Below are positions 17,523 through 25,659 of a stretch of 64,000 nt of DNA, one piece after another. The translations under genes and the position numbers were made by a program. The stretch comes from Arthrobacter psychrochitiniphilus. Its GTDB lineage: Bacteria > Actinomycetota > Actinomycetes > Actinomycetales > Micrococcaceae. The notes beneath the pieces are model-generated. The model was not told the DNA's origin. It ran no database searches and saw only the letters and a program-made list of their open reading frames with translations. The number at the start of each line of letters is the position of its first letter. Position 1 is the first letter of the stretch. The stretch covers positions 62,001-126,000 of the forward strand of contig NZ_QHLZ01000002.1 of NCBI RefSeq assembly GCF_003185915.1, in the 5' to 3' direction.

Positions 17523-18854
17523 CTAAACCATGTCCTTTTCCACGGCACTCGCCGCGTCCGCAGCCCAGAAGGCCCCGTCCGGGAAGCTGTACTCCGCTAC
17601 GGATGCAGCATGCATTTCGCTGCCGCCACCGGGAGCAACGGGCGGCCAGTAGCGGCCGTCATGAACATCAATCGGGGTGAGGAAGTGCTCGTGGAGGTGG
17701 TCCACGAACTCGATCATGCGGTCATCTTTTTTGCCGGAGACGGCGAGAAAGTCAAACATGGACAAGTGCTGCACGGCCTCGCATAGGCCTACACCGCCAG
17801 CATGCGGGCAGACCCGGACACCGAACTTGGCGGCCAGCAACAAGATGGCCACGTTTTCGTTGACTCCAGCCACACGGGCTGCATCAATCTGCAAAACCTG
17901 CAGCGCGCCCGCCTGTAGCATCTGCTTGAACACAATACGGTTCTGCACATGCTCGCCGGTGGCCACCGGGATCGGTGCCACGCCGCGGGCAATGGCTGCG
18001 TGCCCCAAAATGTCGTCAGGGCTGGTGGGTTCCTCGATCCAGGCAATATCAAACTCGGCCAGATGGGACATCCATTCGATGGCCTGATCCACATCCCAAC
18101 GCTGGTTGGCATCCACGGCAATCTTGATGTCTGGTCCCACGGCGGCACGTGCGGTACGCAGACGGCTCACGTCATCCGCGAGGTCGGCACCTACCTTGAG
18201 CTTGATCTGCAAGAAACCTTCGGCAACGGCCTCGTGCGCCAGCCGTGTCAGCTTCTCATCCGAATACCCCAACCAGCCTGGTGTGGTGGTGTAGCCCGGG
18301 TAGCCCTCCGCCAGCAAGGTAGCCATGCGCTCATCACGGCCAGGCTCTGCGGCACGCAGAATCTCCAAGGCGTCCTCGGGGGTGAGGGCATCGCTGAGGT
18401 AGCGGAAGTCAACCAGGTTCACGAGCTCCTCGGGACTCATGGTCCCCAGTAACTGCCACAACGGCAGGCCTGCACGTTTGGCTTTCAAATCCCACAGCGC
18501 ATTGACCACAGCACCAATTGCCATGTGCATGACACCTTTTTCAGGACCGAGCCATCGCAACTGGGAATCGTTGATGAACTCCTTGTAGGTGGCACCCATA
18601 TCCGCAAGCAAATTCTCCACATTCCGGCCCATGAGATATGGCGTCAGCGCCTTGATAGCGGCCGTTTCCACGTCATTTCCCCGCCCAATAGTGAACACGA
18701 AACCGTGACCTTCATGACCGTCGCCGTGGTCCGTAACAACACGCAAGTACGCTGCCGAATAGTCCGGATCCGGGTTCATGGCATCGGAGCCATCCAGATC
18801 ACGTGAGGTAGGGAAACGGACGTCGCTGGTCTCAACGGCAATGATGGTACTCAC
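17523..18854 (-). CDS. L-fuconate dehydratase (enolase superfamily)
   Basis: The 443-residue protein matches the fuconate dehydratase subgroup of the enolase superfamily: N-terminal [20 protein letters not shown], a FTIGRGND loop, the KLK general base pair in [10 protein letters not shown], metal ligands in [17 protein letters not shown] and ATGEHVQN, and the His base in [12 protein letters not shown]. It dehydrates L-fuconate to 2-keto-3-deoxy-L-fuconate with Mg2+. It is the promoter-proximal gene of the minus-strand fucose operon. GTG at 18854 is the likely start, with AGGGAG five to six bases before it. The divergent FAH/SDR pair finishes the pathway. Length and motif set fit the family well. 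Confidence 0.93.
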   Translation of the reverse strand: MSTIIAVETSDVRFPTSRDLDGSDAMNPDPDYSAAYLRVVTDHGDGHEGHGFVFTIGRGNDVETAAIKALTPYLMGRNVENLLADMGATYKEFINDSQLRWLGPEKGVMHMAIGAVVNALWDLKAKRAGLPLWQLLGTMSPEELVNLVDFRYLSDALTPEDALEILRAAEPGRDERMATLLAEGYPGYTTTPGWLGYSDEKLTRLAHEAVAEGFLQIKLKVGADLADDVSRLRTARAAVGPDIKIAVDANQRWDVDQAIEWMSHLAEFDIAWIEEPTSPDDILGHAAIARGVAPIPVATGEHVQNRIVFKQMLQAGALQVLQIDAARVAGVNENVAILLLAAKFGVRVCPHAGGVGLCEAVQHLSMFDFLAVSGKKDDRMIEFVDHLHEHFLTPIDVHDGRYWPPVAPGGGSEMHAASVAEYSFPDGAFWAADAASAVEKDMV

Positions 18855-18902
18855 AGGTGCTCCCTAGGAGAGAATTAGAGATAATAGAAGTTGCCTCAAG
18901 CT

Positions 18903-18927
18903 AAACATCCGATGTTTCGCATGTCAA
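18903..18927 (-). promoter_or_regulatory. Fucose operon promoter with GntR-type operator in its spacer
   Basis: On the minus strand a TTGACA (18922-18927) is followed 17 bases later by a weak TTAGCT. The perfect palindrome AAACAT-CCG-ATGTTT (18903-18917) fills the spacer, an ideal place for a repressor. The core ACATCCGATGT recurs upstream of the sialic-acid operon. The remaining divergent gap to 19063 shows no further clear site. Confidence 0.55.
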
Positions 18928-19063
18928 TATGTCTCAAAATGCTGAAATAATTGCAATGAGTGGGTAAAGTTACCTTAAAGCTCAGACGTTACTGACCTCT
19001 GTTACGGAGGTTTCTGAGCCACAAGGGCCGCAACGGTGCGGCCGCAGTAAGGATAGGAAATCA

Positions 19064-19948
19064 ATGAAGATTGCACGTCTTGGTGATCAAGGACAAGAAA
19101 TTCCCGTTGTCATCGCGCTCGATTCTGCTGGTGTTGAACGCGTCTATGACGCTCGCCCCGTAACCTCCGCCATCGATGGGGCCTTCCTGTCCAATGACGG
19201 CATCGCCGCCCTGCGAACCGCGTTGGCCAATGAATCCTTGCCGGTCTTGGACAACGCTGATGGGCTGCGCATCGGTTCCCCCATCTCACGACCCAACAAT
19301 GTGGTCTGCGTCGGCATGAACTACGCAGCTCACGCGGCAGAGTCAGGTGCCGAGCCGCCCACCAGTCCGGTGGTCTTCCTCAAGCCGAACAACACGGTGT
19401 CCGGCCCGTTCGATGCCGCCCCCATCCCGCCGAACTCGGCCAAGTATGACTGGGAGGTGGAACTAGGAATCGTTGTGGGCCGTGAGGTCAGCTACCTGTC
19501 CGATGTCTCCGAGGCCGCATCCGCCGTCGCCGGTTATCTCATTGCCAACGACCTCTCGGAGCGCGAATACCAGCTCCCGGGTGCCGCCGGGCAGTGGACC
19601 AAGGGTAAGTCGCTTCCCAAGTCCACGCCGCTGGGGCCGTGGTTTGTTCCTGCTGATGCAATAGACGCCAGCAACCTTCAGCTCCAGACCTGGGTCAATG
19701 GCGAGCCACGCCAGAACTCCAACACCGCGGATTTGATCTTCGATGTTCCCACCATCATTCACCATCTGAGCCAGTACATGGTGCTGGAAGCCGGCGATGT
19801 CATTCTGACCGGGACCCCGGAAGGCGTTGCCCTGTCCGGCCGTTTCCCCTACATCCAGGACGGCGACGTCGTGGAAGTGGAGATCGCCGGTTTGGGGCGC
19901 CAGCGCCAGGAATTCTTCCGGGCCGCACCCGCTGCACAGGAAGCCTAG
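19064..19948 (+). CDS. FAH-family hydrolase, probable 2,4-diketo-3-deoxy-L-fuconate hydrolase
   Basis: The 294-residue protein is a fumarylacetoacetate-hydrolase-fold enzyme. It shows VVCVGMNYAAHAAESG, FLKPNNTVSGP, the metal ligands in YDWEVELGIVVG and NDLSEREYQ, and TGTPEGVALSGRFPYIQDGD. In the L-fucose pathway such an enzyme cleaves 2,4-diketo-3-deoxy-L-fuconate to pyruvate and L-lactate. An AAGGATAGGA ribosome site precedes the ATG. It is transcribed divergently from the fuconate dehydratase, with the operator-bearing promoter region between, and is immediately followed by the SDR that supplies its substrate. By sequence alone other FAH-family roles (ureidoglycolate lyase, homoprotocatechuate enzymes) are possible; the context decides. 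Confidence 0.87.
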   Translation: MKIARLGDQGQEIPVVIALDSAGVERVYDARPVTSAIDGAFLSNDGIAALRTALANESLPVLDNADGLRIGSPISRPNNVVCVGMNYAAHAAESGAEPPTSPVVFLKPNNTVSGPFDAAPIPPNSAKYDWEVELGIVVGREVSYLSDVSEAASAVAGYLIANDLSEREYQLPGAAGQWTKGKSLPKSTPLGPWFVPADAIDASNLQLQTWVNGEPRQNSNTADLIFDVPTIIHHLSQYMVLEAGDVILTGTPEGVALSGRFPYIQDGDVVEVEIAGLGRQRQEFFRAAPAAQEA

Positions 19949-20707
19949 ATGAGCCCCGAGCTTTCAGCCCTGACAGCCGTTGTTACCGGCGGTGCCTCCG
20001 GAATTGGCGCAGCCATCGCGGCCAAGCTGCAGTCCATGGGCGCGAACATCTCAGTCCTTGACCTGAATCCTGCGGATCTGCCCGAGGGCCAGCTTGGGTT
20101 TGTCTGCAACGTAGCTGACGACGCATCCGTCAAGGCCGCGATCGAGGGCACCGTGGCAGCCTTTGGCGGAGTTGACATTCTCATCAATAACGCCGGCATT
20201 GGCGCCCAAGGAACCGTGGAGGACAATGACGACGCCGAATGGACTCGCGTCTGGGACATCAACGTTGTCGGCATGGTCCGCGTTTCCCGCGCTGCCCTGC
20301 CGCATCTGCGCAAGTCATCTGCCGCGGCTATTGTGAACACTTGCTCCATTGCGGCCACCGCAGGATTACCGCAACGCGCACTGTACTCGGCCACCAAGGG
20401 CGCGGTTTTGTCCTTGACGCAGGCCATGGCGGCAGATCACCTGCGTGAAGGGGTACGCGTCAACGCCGTGAACCCCGGCACGGCTGACACACCGTGGATC
20501 AGCCGGCTCATGGATTCGGCACCGGATCCGGTAGCGGAGCGTGCTGCTTTGAACGCCCGTCAACCGCATGGCCGTCTGGTTGCCGCCGATGAGGTTGCGG
20601 GCGCCGTGGCGTACTTGGCGAGCCCGCTTTCCGGCTCCACCACAGGTATTTCCATTGCCGTGGATGGTGGCATGCAGGCCCTGCGTCTGCGCCCCGCCGG
20701 TCAGTAA
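19949..20707 (+). CDS. SDR oxidoreductase, probable 2-keto-3-deoxy-L-fuconate dehydrogenase
   Basis: The 252-residue classical short-chain dehydrogenase has the cofactor motif TGGASGIG near residue 13, DILINNAGIG, the catalytic Ser in TCSIAATAG and YSATK with catalytic Tyr and Lys. It ends with the substrate-loop pattern VNAVNPGTADTPW and a conserved SGSTTGISIAVDGGM. It should oxidise 2-keto-3-deoxy-L-fuconate to the 2,4-diketo acid with NAD+. Its ATG directly follows the stop codon of the FAH-family gene, so the two are coupled. The next 190 bases hold the REP-like repeat pair and no gene. The substrate is inferred from the complete pathway around it. Confidence 0.88.
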   Translation: MSPELSALTAVVTGGASGIGAAIAAKLQSMGANISVLDLNPADLPEGQLGFVCNVADDASVKAAIEGTVAAFGGVDILINNAGIGAQGTVEDNDDAEWTRVWDINVVGMVRVSRAALPHLRKSSAAAIVNTCSIAATAGLPQRALYSATKGAVLSLTQAMAADHLREGVRVNAVNPGTADTPWISRLMDSAPDPVAERAALNARQPHGRLVAADEVAGAVAYLASPLSGSTTGISIAVDGGMQALRLRPAGQ

Positions 20708-20751
20708 CCACCACCTCGCGGACGCTCGGTTACCTTCGGGCCCCGTTTCCC

Positions 20752-20846
20752 AGACGCTATCGCAGCAATGGCGCGATTTTTGGGAACGCTATACCACTGT
20801 GTGCACTAGCGTTCCCGAGTCTCCAACCATTGCTGCGGTAGCGTTT
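20752..20846. repeat. REP-like inverted repeat pair
   Basis: Two units of about 41 bases lie head to head: ACGCTATCGCAGCAATGG with a GGGAACGCTAT end (20752-20792), and its inverted partner at 20805-20846. Only the central 10 bases diverge. The pair can fold into a long hairpin between the convergent SDR and helicase genes, where it may act as a bidirectional terminator. Related single copies are at 8680-8769 and possibly 28824-28850. Confidence 0.65.
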
Positions 20847-20896
20847 TGGGTTAATGCCGAAAGATGACCCAGCGTGTTGGGCGGGACGGGGAAGCT

Positions 20897-23059
20897 TTAG
20901 CCGGCTTGGGCCAGCACCAGTGGCAGGACCTGTTCCGCCCCTGCGGCACGCAGGGCACGTCCGGCAACAGTGAGGGACCAGCGGCTATCCACCAGATCAT
21001 CGAGCAGCAAAACCGGGCCATCCGGGCCATCCGCGAGCGCGGATGCCAGCTCTGGCCCCACCTCAAAGCGATCCCAGACACCGGCCAGGCGGTAGGCGCT
21101 ATTGCCTCCGCGCTCCCCCGTGGGTCCACCGAATTGCAGCGATAATTCACCCAGGTACGGCAGCTGGCCAATCTCACAGATGGCTTGGGCGAAGGACTGC
21201 AACAACAATGGTTTCTTCCGGGACGGCATCGAGACCACTGCCACGGGGCGTCCGGCACCTTCCCAACCGTGCTGACCCCATTCGCGCAGCACCGCTACTA
21301 CGGCTTGGGCCATGGCCGGGTCCATAGGAGCATCCGGGGCACCGGATGCAAACATGGCCCGTAGGGCATTGCCCCATCCCAGATCGCTGAGTCTGGCCAG
21401 AACTCGTCCGGTTGAGAGCAGCTCGTTGGCTTTCAGTTTGCCCTTGACCGGAACCCCCAGCTTGTCCATGCCGGTAGGCCACATGGCGCGTGGATCAAGC
21501 GGCAGTCCGGCATGACGCAGCGATTCCCCGGCACGTTCGGCAGCTCCTTGGCCAACGTCTGCGGCAAACCAGCGGCCCGTACAGTTATCGCACCGCCCGC
21601 ACGGAGACGCCGTTTCATCGTCCAGCGCGGCGGCCAGGTATTCCATCCGGCACCCTGACATGCGCTCGTATTCCACCATGGATTGCTGTTCATCCACACG
21701 GGCTGCGGCAATCCGGCGGTAGCGTTGTTCGTCATAGACCCAGGGCTGGCCCGTGGATTCCCAGCCTCCCGTGACCCTCCGGACGGCCCCGTCAACAGCC
21801 AGCACCTTCAACAGCAGCTCCAGCGGGGTCCGCCGCAGGTCAACTCTGGCTTCCAGTGCCGGGGTGGACATGGCCTTGGGTGATTCGCCCAGCGTTTCCA
21901 AAACTGCCATGGCCTTGTCCTGGGCCGGCATGGAGGCCGTGGCAAAGTAGCGCCAAATTTCGGCGTCCTCACTGCCGGGCAAGAGGAGCACGTCCGCGTT
22001 GGCGCTGCCACGGCCGGCACGCCCTACTTGCTGGTAGTAGGCCACAGGGGATGAGGGCGCCCCCAAGTGCACCACGAAGCCCAGGTCCGGCTTGTCGAAC
22101 CCCATACCCAAGGCACTGGTGGCCACGAGCGCCTTGACCTGGTTGTTCTTGAGCGCCTCTTCCAGGTTCTCGCGTTCCATGGTGTCGGTACGTCCCGTAT
22201 AGGCCTTGACCACATGTCCTGCTCCGGAGAGCAGCCGCGCGGTGTCCTCGGCCGCGGAAACCGTGAGGGTGTAGATGATGCCGCTGCCCGGCAGTTCTGC
22301 CAAATGCGTCAGCAACCAGCCGAGCCGGTCACGAGAATCGGGCAGCCGCAGCACCCCCAGCCGCAAGGATTTTCGCGCCAGCGGGCCCCGGATGGTGAAT
22401 ACCCCGGCCCCGAGCTGTTCCTCAATATCAGCCACTACCCGTGAGTTGGCGGTGGCGGTGGTGGCCAGGACGGGTACGGATGCCGGAAGCTGAGCAATCA
22501 GATCCGCAATGCGGCGGTAATCGGGGCGGAAATCGTGGCCCCAGTCGGAGATGCAATGGGCCTCGTCAACAACCAACAGGCCGGTACGCGCAATGAGCAT
22601 GGGCAGCTGATTTTCCCGGAAGGACGGGTTCGTCAGCCGTTCAGGGGACACCAACAGCACGTCCACCTGATCGGCGGCCAGGGCGGCCGAGATTTCACCC
22701 CATTCCGTGGCATTGGCGGAATTGATGGCCATGGCCCGCACTCCCGCCCGCTCCGCTGCGGCAACTTGATCACGCATGAGTGCCAGCAGGGGCGAGACAA
22801 TCAGGGTTGGGCCGGCGCCCCGGGCCCGCAGTAGCAGCGAGGCAACAAAGTACACGGCCGATTTTCCCCAGCCGGTGCGCTGGACCACCAAGGCCCGGCG
22901 TCCGGCGTCCACCAGGGCTTCAATGGCTTCATACTGGCCATCATGAAAGTCTGCATCCTCCCGGCCCACCAAGGCCCGTAGCACTTCCAGCGCCTGAGCC
23001 CTGGTAGCGGAGGCGCTGTGGGATGTTGTGGAAGTACCGGGGGTTGGTTGCGTCGTCAT
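20897..23059 (-). CDS. RecQ-like DNA helicase with C-terminal phosphoribosyltransferase-like domain
   Basis: The protein (720 residues from ATG 23059) has helicase motif I in RTGWGKSAVYF (Lys66), DEAH in LVVDEAHCISDWGHDF, ATTATANSRV as motif III, and QQVGRAGRGSANADVLLLPG as motif VI. A RecQ-type zinc cluster follows (GCRMEYL, then CGRCDNCTG). The last roughly 100 residues resemble a phosphoribosyltransferase: VLLLDDLVDSRWSLT is like the PRPP-binding loop. RecQ enzymes unwind DNA in repair and recombination; the PRT-like tail is a known actinobacterial architecture without a clear function. The motif I Trp in place of Ala/Ser is a variant. ATG 23059 follows a GGGGGAT; a GTG at 23089 would add 10 residues. 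Confidence 0.87.
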   Translation of the reverse strand: MTTQPTPGTSTTSHSASATRAQALEVLRALVGREDADFHDGQYEAIEALVDAGRRALVVQRTGWGKSAVYFVASLLLRARGAGPTLIVSPLLALMRDQVAAAERAGVRAMAINSANATEWGEISAALAADQVDVLLVSPERLTNPSFRENQLPMLIARTGLLVVDEAHCISDWGHDFRPDYRRIADLIAQLPASVPVLATTATANSRVVADIEEQLGAGVFTIRGPLARKSLRLGVLRLPDSRDRLGWLLTHLAELPGSGIIYTLTVSAAEDTARLLSGAGHVVKAYTGRTDTMERENLEEALKNNQVKALVATSALGMGFDKPDLGFVVHLGAPSSPVAYYQQVGRAGRGSANADVLLLPGSEDAEIWRYFATASMPAQDKAMAVLETLGESPKAMSTPALEARVDLRRTPLELLLKVLAVDGAVRRVTGGWESTGQPWVYDEQRYRRIAAARVDEQQSMVEYERMSGCRMEYLAAALDDETASPCGRCDNCTGRWFAADVGQGAAERAGESLRHAGLPLDPRAMWPTGMDKLGVPVKGKLKANELLSTGRVLARLSDLGWGNALRAMFASGAPDAPMDPAMAQAVVAVLREWGQHGWEGAGRPVAVVSMPSRKKPLLLQSFAQAICEIGQLPYLGELSLQFGGPTGERGGNSAYRLAGVWDRFEVGPELASALADGPDGPVLLLDDLVDSRWSLTVAGRALRAAGAEQVLPLVLAQAG

Positions 23060-23155
23060 ATCCCCCAGTATTCCAGCGGCCACCGACAATGGGCGCCCAC
23101 CCCGGGGAAACTGTGGATAACTTCACGGTTTGCTCCTCAACGCTAAGATGATGGG

Positions 23156-24571
23156 GTGACTACTGAAGATAATTTCCCTGTTGACCTCTCCACTTCCTTC
23201 AAAGCGTATGACGTCCGTGGCATTGTGGGGCAGTCCATTACTGCCTCCTCCGTCAAGGCCGTGGGTGCTGCTTTTGTCGATGTGCTGGGCCTTGAGGGCC
23301 AAAACGTCTTGGTTGGTGGCGATATGCGCCCCTCCTCCCCCGAGTTCTCGGCAGCCTTTGCCGAGGGCGCATCCGGCAGGGGTGCCAATGTTCAGCTGCT
23401 GGGGCTGATCTCCACCGATGAGCTGTACTTCGCTTCGGGTGCGCTTAAGGCTGCCGGCGTGGTTTTCACTGCCAGTCATAACCCGGCTGAATATAACGGC
23501 ATGAAGATGACCAAGCCCGGCGCCGTGCCGCTTTCCTCGGAAACTGGTTTGACCGAGATCCGGGACCTCGCCCAGTCTTATCTGGCCAATGGAATTCCGG
23601 CCGATAAAACCGTAGGCAGCATTGGCACCGCGGATGTCCTGAAGGACTACTCACAGTACCTGCGTTCTCTGGTGGATCTCTCTGCCTCACGCCCGCTAAA
23701 GATAGTGGTTGACGCCGGTAACGGCATGGCTGGTATGACCACTCCGGCCGTGCTGGGCAGTGCACTGTTGCCCGGCCTGCCCTTTGAGATTGTGCCGCTG
23801 TACTTTGAGCTCGATGGCACCTTCCCCAATCACCCGGCCAACCCCTTGGAGCCGGCCAACCTGGTGGATCTGCAGGCGGCCGTAGTCAAGCATGGTGCGG
23901 ACATTGGTTTGGCGTTCGACGGCGACGCCGACCGTTGCTTTGTAATTGACGAGCTGGGGGCGCCCGTTTCGCCGTCGGCCGTGACGGCTTTGGTGGCCCG
24001 CCGCGAGATTGCGCGAGCCAAGAAGGGCGGAGAGGAACACCCCACAGTCATCCACAACCTCATCACCTCCCGTGCGGTACCGGAACTGATCGAGCACGAC
24101 GGCGGCCGAGCCGTCCGCACGCGCGTGGGCCATTCCTTCATCAAGGCAACCATGGCCGCAGAAGGCGCAGTGTTTGGTGGGGAGCACTCCGCTCACTACT
24201 ACTTCCGCGATTTCTTCAATGCAGACACCGGCATGCTCGCAGCCATGCACGTCCTGGCTGCCTTAGGCGAGCAGGATGGTCCGCTATCGGATCTGGGCCG
24301 CGAATACGAACCTTACGCATCCAGCGGTGAAATCAACTCCCAGCTGGCCGATGTCCCCGCCGCAGTAGCCCGGGTACGTGAGGCCTACACCCGCGAAGAC
24401 GTAGTGGTTGATGAACTGGACGGCGTCACCTTTACCGCCAAGGACGGTTCCTGGTGGTTTAACCTGCGCGCCTCCAACACCGAGCCTTTCCTGCGCCTGA
24501 ATGCCGAAGCTGTTGATGCCGTGACCATGGCTGATCTGCGCGACGCCGTTCTTGAGCTGGTCCGCCGCTAG
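23156..24571 (+). CDS. manB: Phosphomannomutase/phosphoglucomutase
   Basis: The 471-residue alpha-D-phosphohexomutase has all four active-site loops: the phosphoserine in FTASHNPAEYNGMK (Ser107), the metal loop FDGDADRCF, the sugar loop GGEHSAHYYFRD and the phosphate-binding RASNTEPFLRLN. It converts mannose-6-P to mannose-1-P and probably glucose-6-P to glucose-1-P, for GDP-mannose, cell-envelope glycan and glycogen synthesis. The start is GTG at 23156. No ribosome site is present; TAAGAT at 23144-23149 lies exactly six bases upstream, indicating a leaderless mRNA. It is divergent from the RecQ-like helicase, with 96 bases between starts. The ordinary GEHSGHYYF motif has Ala for the second Gly here, a common tolerated change. 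Confidence 0.92.
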   Translation: MTTEDNFPVDLSTSFKAYDVRGIVGQSITASSVKAVGAAFVDVLGLEGQNVLVGGDMRPSSPEFSAAFAEGASGRGANVQLLGLISTDELYFASGALKAAGVVFTASHNPAEYNGMKMTKPGAVPLSSETGLTEIRDLAQSYLANGIPADKTVGSIGTADVLKDYSQYLRSLVDLSASRPLKIVVDAGNGMAGMTTPAVLGSALLPGLPFEIVPLYFELDGTFPNHPANPLEPANLVDLQAAVVKHGADIGLAFDGDADRCFVIDELGAPVSPSAVTALVARREIARAKKGGEEHPTVIHNLITSRAVPELIEHDGGRAVRTRVGHSFIKATMAAEGAVFGGEHSAHYYFRDFFNADTGMLAAMHVLAALGEQDGPLSDLGREYEPYASSGEINSQLADVPAAVARVREAYTREDVVVDELDGVTFTAKDGSWWFNLRASNTEPFLRLNAEAVDAVTMADLRDAVLELVRR

Positions 24572-24642
24572 CCCGCCAGCGGCAAGTACCACAGCCACCA
24601 CGGCACAGCCCCAACCACCCAACACTTTTTACAGGAGCCCTG

Positions 24643-25098
24643 ATGGAGCCGAACAGCAACCCGCAATCTGAAACCGACCTCTTGGTCCAAGATGACCTCA
24701 ACAAGCTCATTGGCACCGCCTTGGGTGTGGCGGGCGACCAGCTCGAAGAGCATGGCGCCTTCCTGCCGGTGGGCCTTGTTCTCACGCACGAGGGCGATCT
24801 GAGTCTGGTGGCCGTCTCACCGATAACCACCGAAGGTGGGGAAGAGGAAGAGCTGGACGCCGATCAAATGGTGGCGGATCTTTTCGAAGCGCTATCTCAG
24901 CAGAAGGAAGCGAACCGAGCTGCCGCCGTGGTCTGCGATATTCACTTGCCCGATGATGCCACCGACGCCATCCACGTCATGGCCGAGCACAGCACCGGTG
25001 TGAGCGTTTCCGCAGTCCGGCCCTACCGTCAAGCCCCCACCGGGTGGGAGTTCGGCAATCCCTTCTTAGAAGCTGGTGAAGTCACCATATGGGCATAA
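24643..25098 (+). CDS. Conserved hypothetical acidic protein
   Basis: The 151-residue soluble protein has no signal peptide or membrane helix. It is acidic, with a LTTEGGEEEELDAD-like linker around residues 66-75, followed by a strand-rich second half. A good ribosome site (CAGGAG) lies before the ATG. It stands between manB and nsrR, 3 bases ahead of nsrR, so it is probably cotranscribed with the latter. I do not recognise a family or motif that would indicate function. The reading frame, spacing and codon use look like those of a real gene. Confidence 0.7.
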   Translation: MEPNSNPQSETDLLVQDDLNKLIGTALGVAGDQLEEHGAFLPVGLVLTHEGDLSLVAVSPITTEGGEEEELDADQMVADLFEALSQQKEANRAAAVVCDIHLPDDATDAIHVMAEHSTGVSVSAVRPYRQAPTGWEFGNPFLEAGEVTIWA

Positions 25099-25101
25099 TC
25101 C

Positions 25102-25551
25102 ATGCGTATTAATAGCTTTTCTGACGTGAGCCTGCGCCTGTTGATGGTGCTGTGCTCTCTGCCAGAGGATGAGCTTCCCACCACGCGTGAACTCGCTGAG
25201 TCCGTGGGCACGCCCTACAACCATGTCAGCAAGGCTGTCCTGAAATTGCGCCAAATGGGCTTGGTGGAAGCCCTTCGTGGGCGCAGCGGCGGCGTACGCA
25301 TTTCATCTGAAGGCAAACAAGCCACGGTAGGTAAGGTGCTGCGCATCCTTGACGATCATGGCGACGTTGCACAATGCCAAACGGACATGGGCGATTGCCC
25401 CATGGCGCATAGTTGCGGCCTGCGCGGCGTGCTCAATCACGCACGCGAAGCATTTTACGTGTCACTAGACGAGGTGACCATCTACAGTCTCGCCAGGACC
25501 ACCACCACCGGCCCGGTGCCCGTGACGTTAAGCACATCACGTCCGGATTAA
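25102..25551 (+). CDS. nsrR: Rrf2-family nitric-oxide-sensing repressor NsrR
   Basis: The 149-residue Rrf2-family protein starts with the winged helix (MRINSFSDVSLRLLMVLC; LAESVGTPYNHVSKAV as recognition helix; GRSGGVRIS wing). It carries three cysteines spaced Cys92-x6-Cys99-x5-Cys105 in a DVAQC...DCPMAHSCGLRGVL context, the iron-sulfur cluster site of NsrR. Nitric oxide destroys or modifies the cluster and releases DNA. The flavohaemoglobin gene follows after 108 bases, and a matching operator palindrome covers its promoter, so it is the direct regulator. IscR is excluded by the cysteine spacing and context. Confidence 0.93.
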   Translation: MRINSFSDVSLRLLMVLCSLPEDELPTTRELAESVGTPYNHVSKAVLKLRQMGLVEALRGRSGGVRISSEGKQATVGKVLRILDDHGDVAQCQTDMGDCPMAHSCGLRGVLNHAREAFYVSLDEVTIYSLARTTTTGPVPVTLSTSRPD

Positions 25552-25569
25552 CCCCCGCCAAATCAGGCT

Positions 25570-25590
25570 TTTTCTACAGCGCGTAGAAAA
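25570..25590. promoter_or_regulatory. Inverted repeat between nsrR and hmp
   Basis: TTTTCTAC and GTAGAAAA enclose AGCGC. The eight-base stem could be a weak terminator for nsrR or a second operator half-site region before hmp; the sequence does not decide. Confidence 0.35.
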
Positions 25591-25599
25591 GTGGAATTT

Positions 25600-25624
25600 A
25601 AACTCGCATTTAAAATGCTACTTT
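25600..25624 (+). promoter_or_regulatory. NsrR operator overlapping hmp promoter
   Basis: The palindrome has the core GCATTT-A-AAATGC with outer AAA and TTT matches, giving the 11-1-11 layout of the known NsrR box (ATGCATTT-n-AAATGCAT). The TAAAAT at 25611-25616 inside it can serve as the -10 box of hmp, so bound NsrR would block RNA polymerase. Confidence 0.75.
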
Positions 25625-25659
25625 GGATCTGTCACAAAGACACAACCCAAGGAGTAAAG

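Noticed and set aside
25591..25659. 23-codon N-terminal extension of the flavohaemoglobin
   Set aside because: The extension covers the NsrR box and -10 element; ATG 25660 has an excellent ribosome site and gives the normal length.
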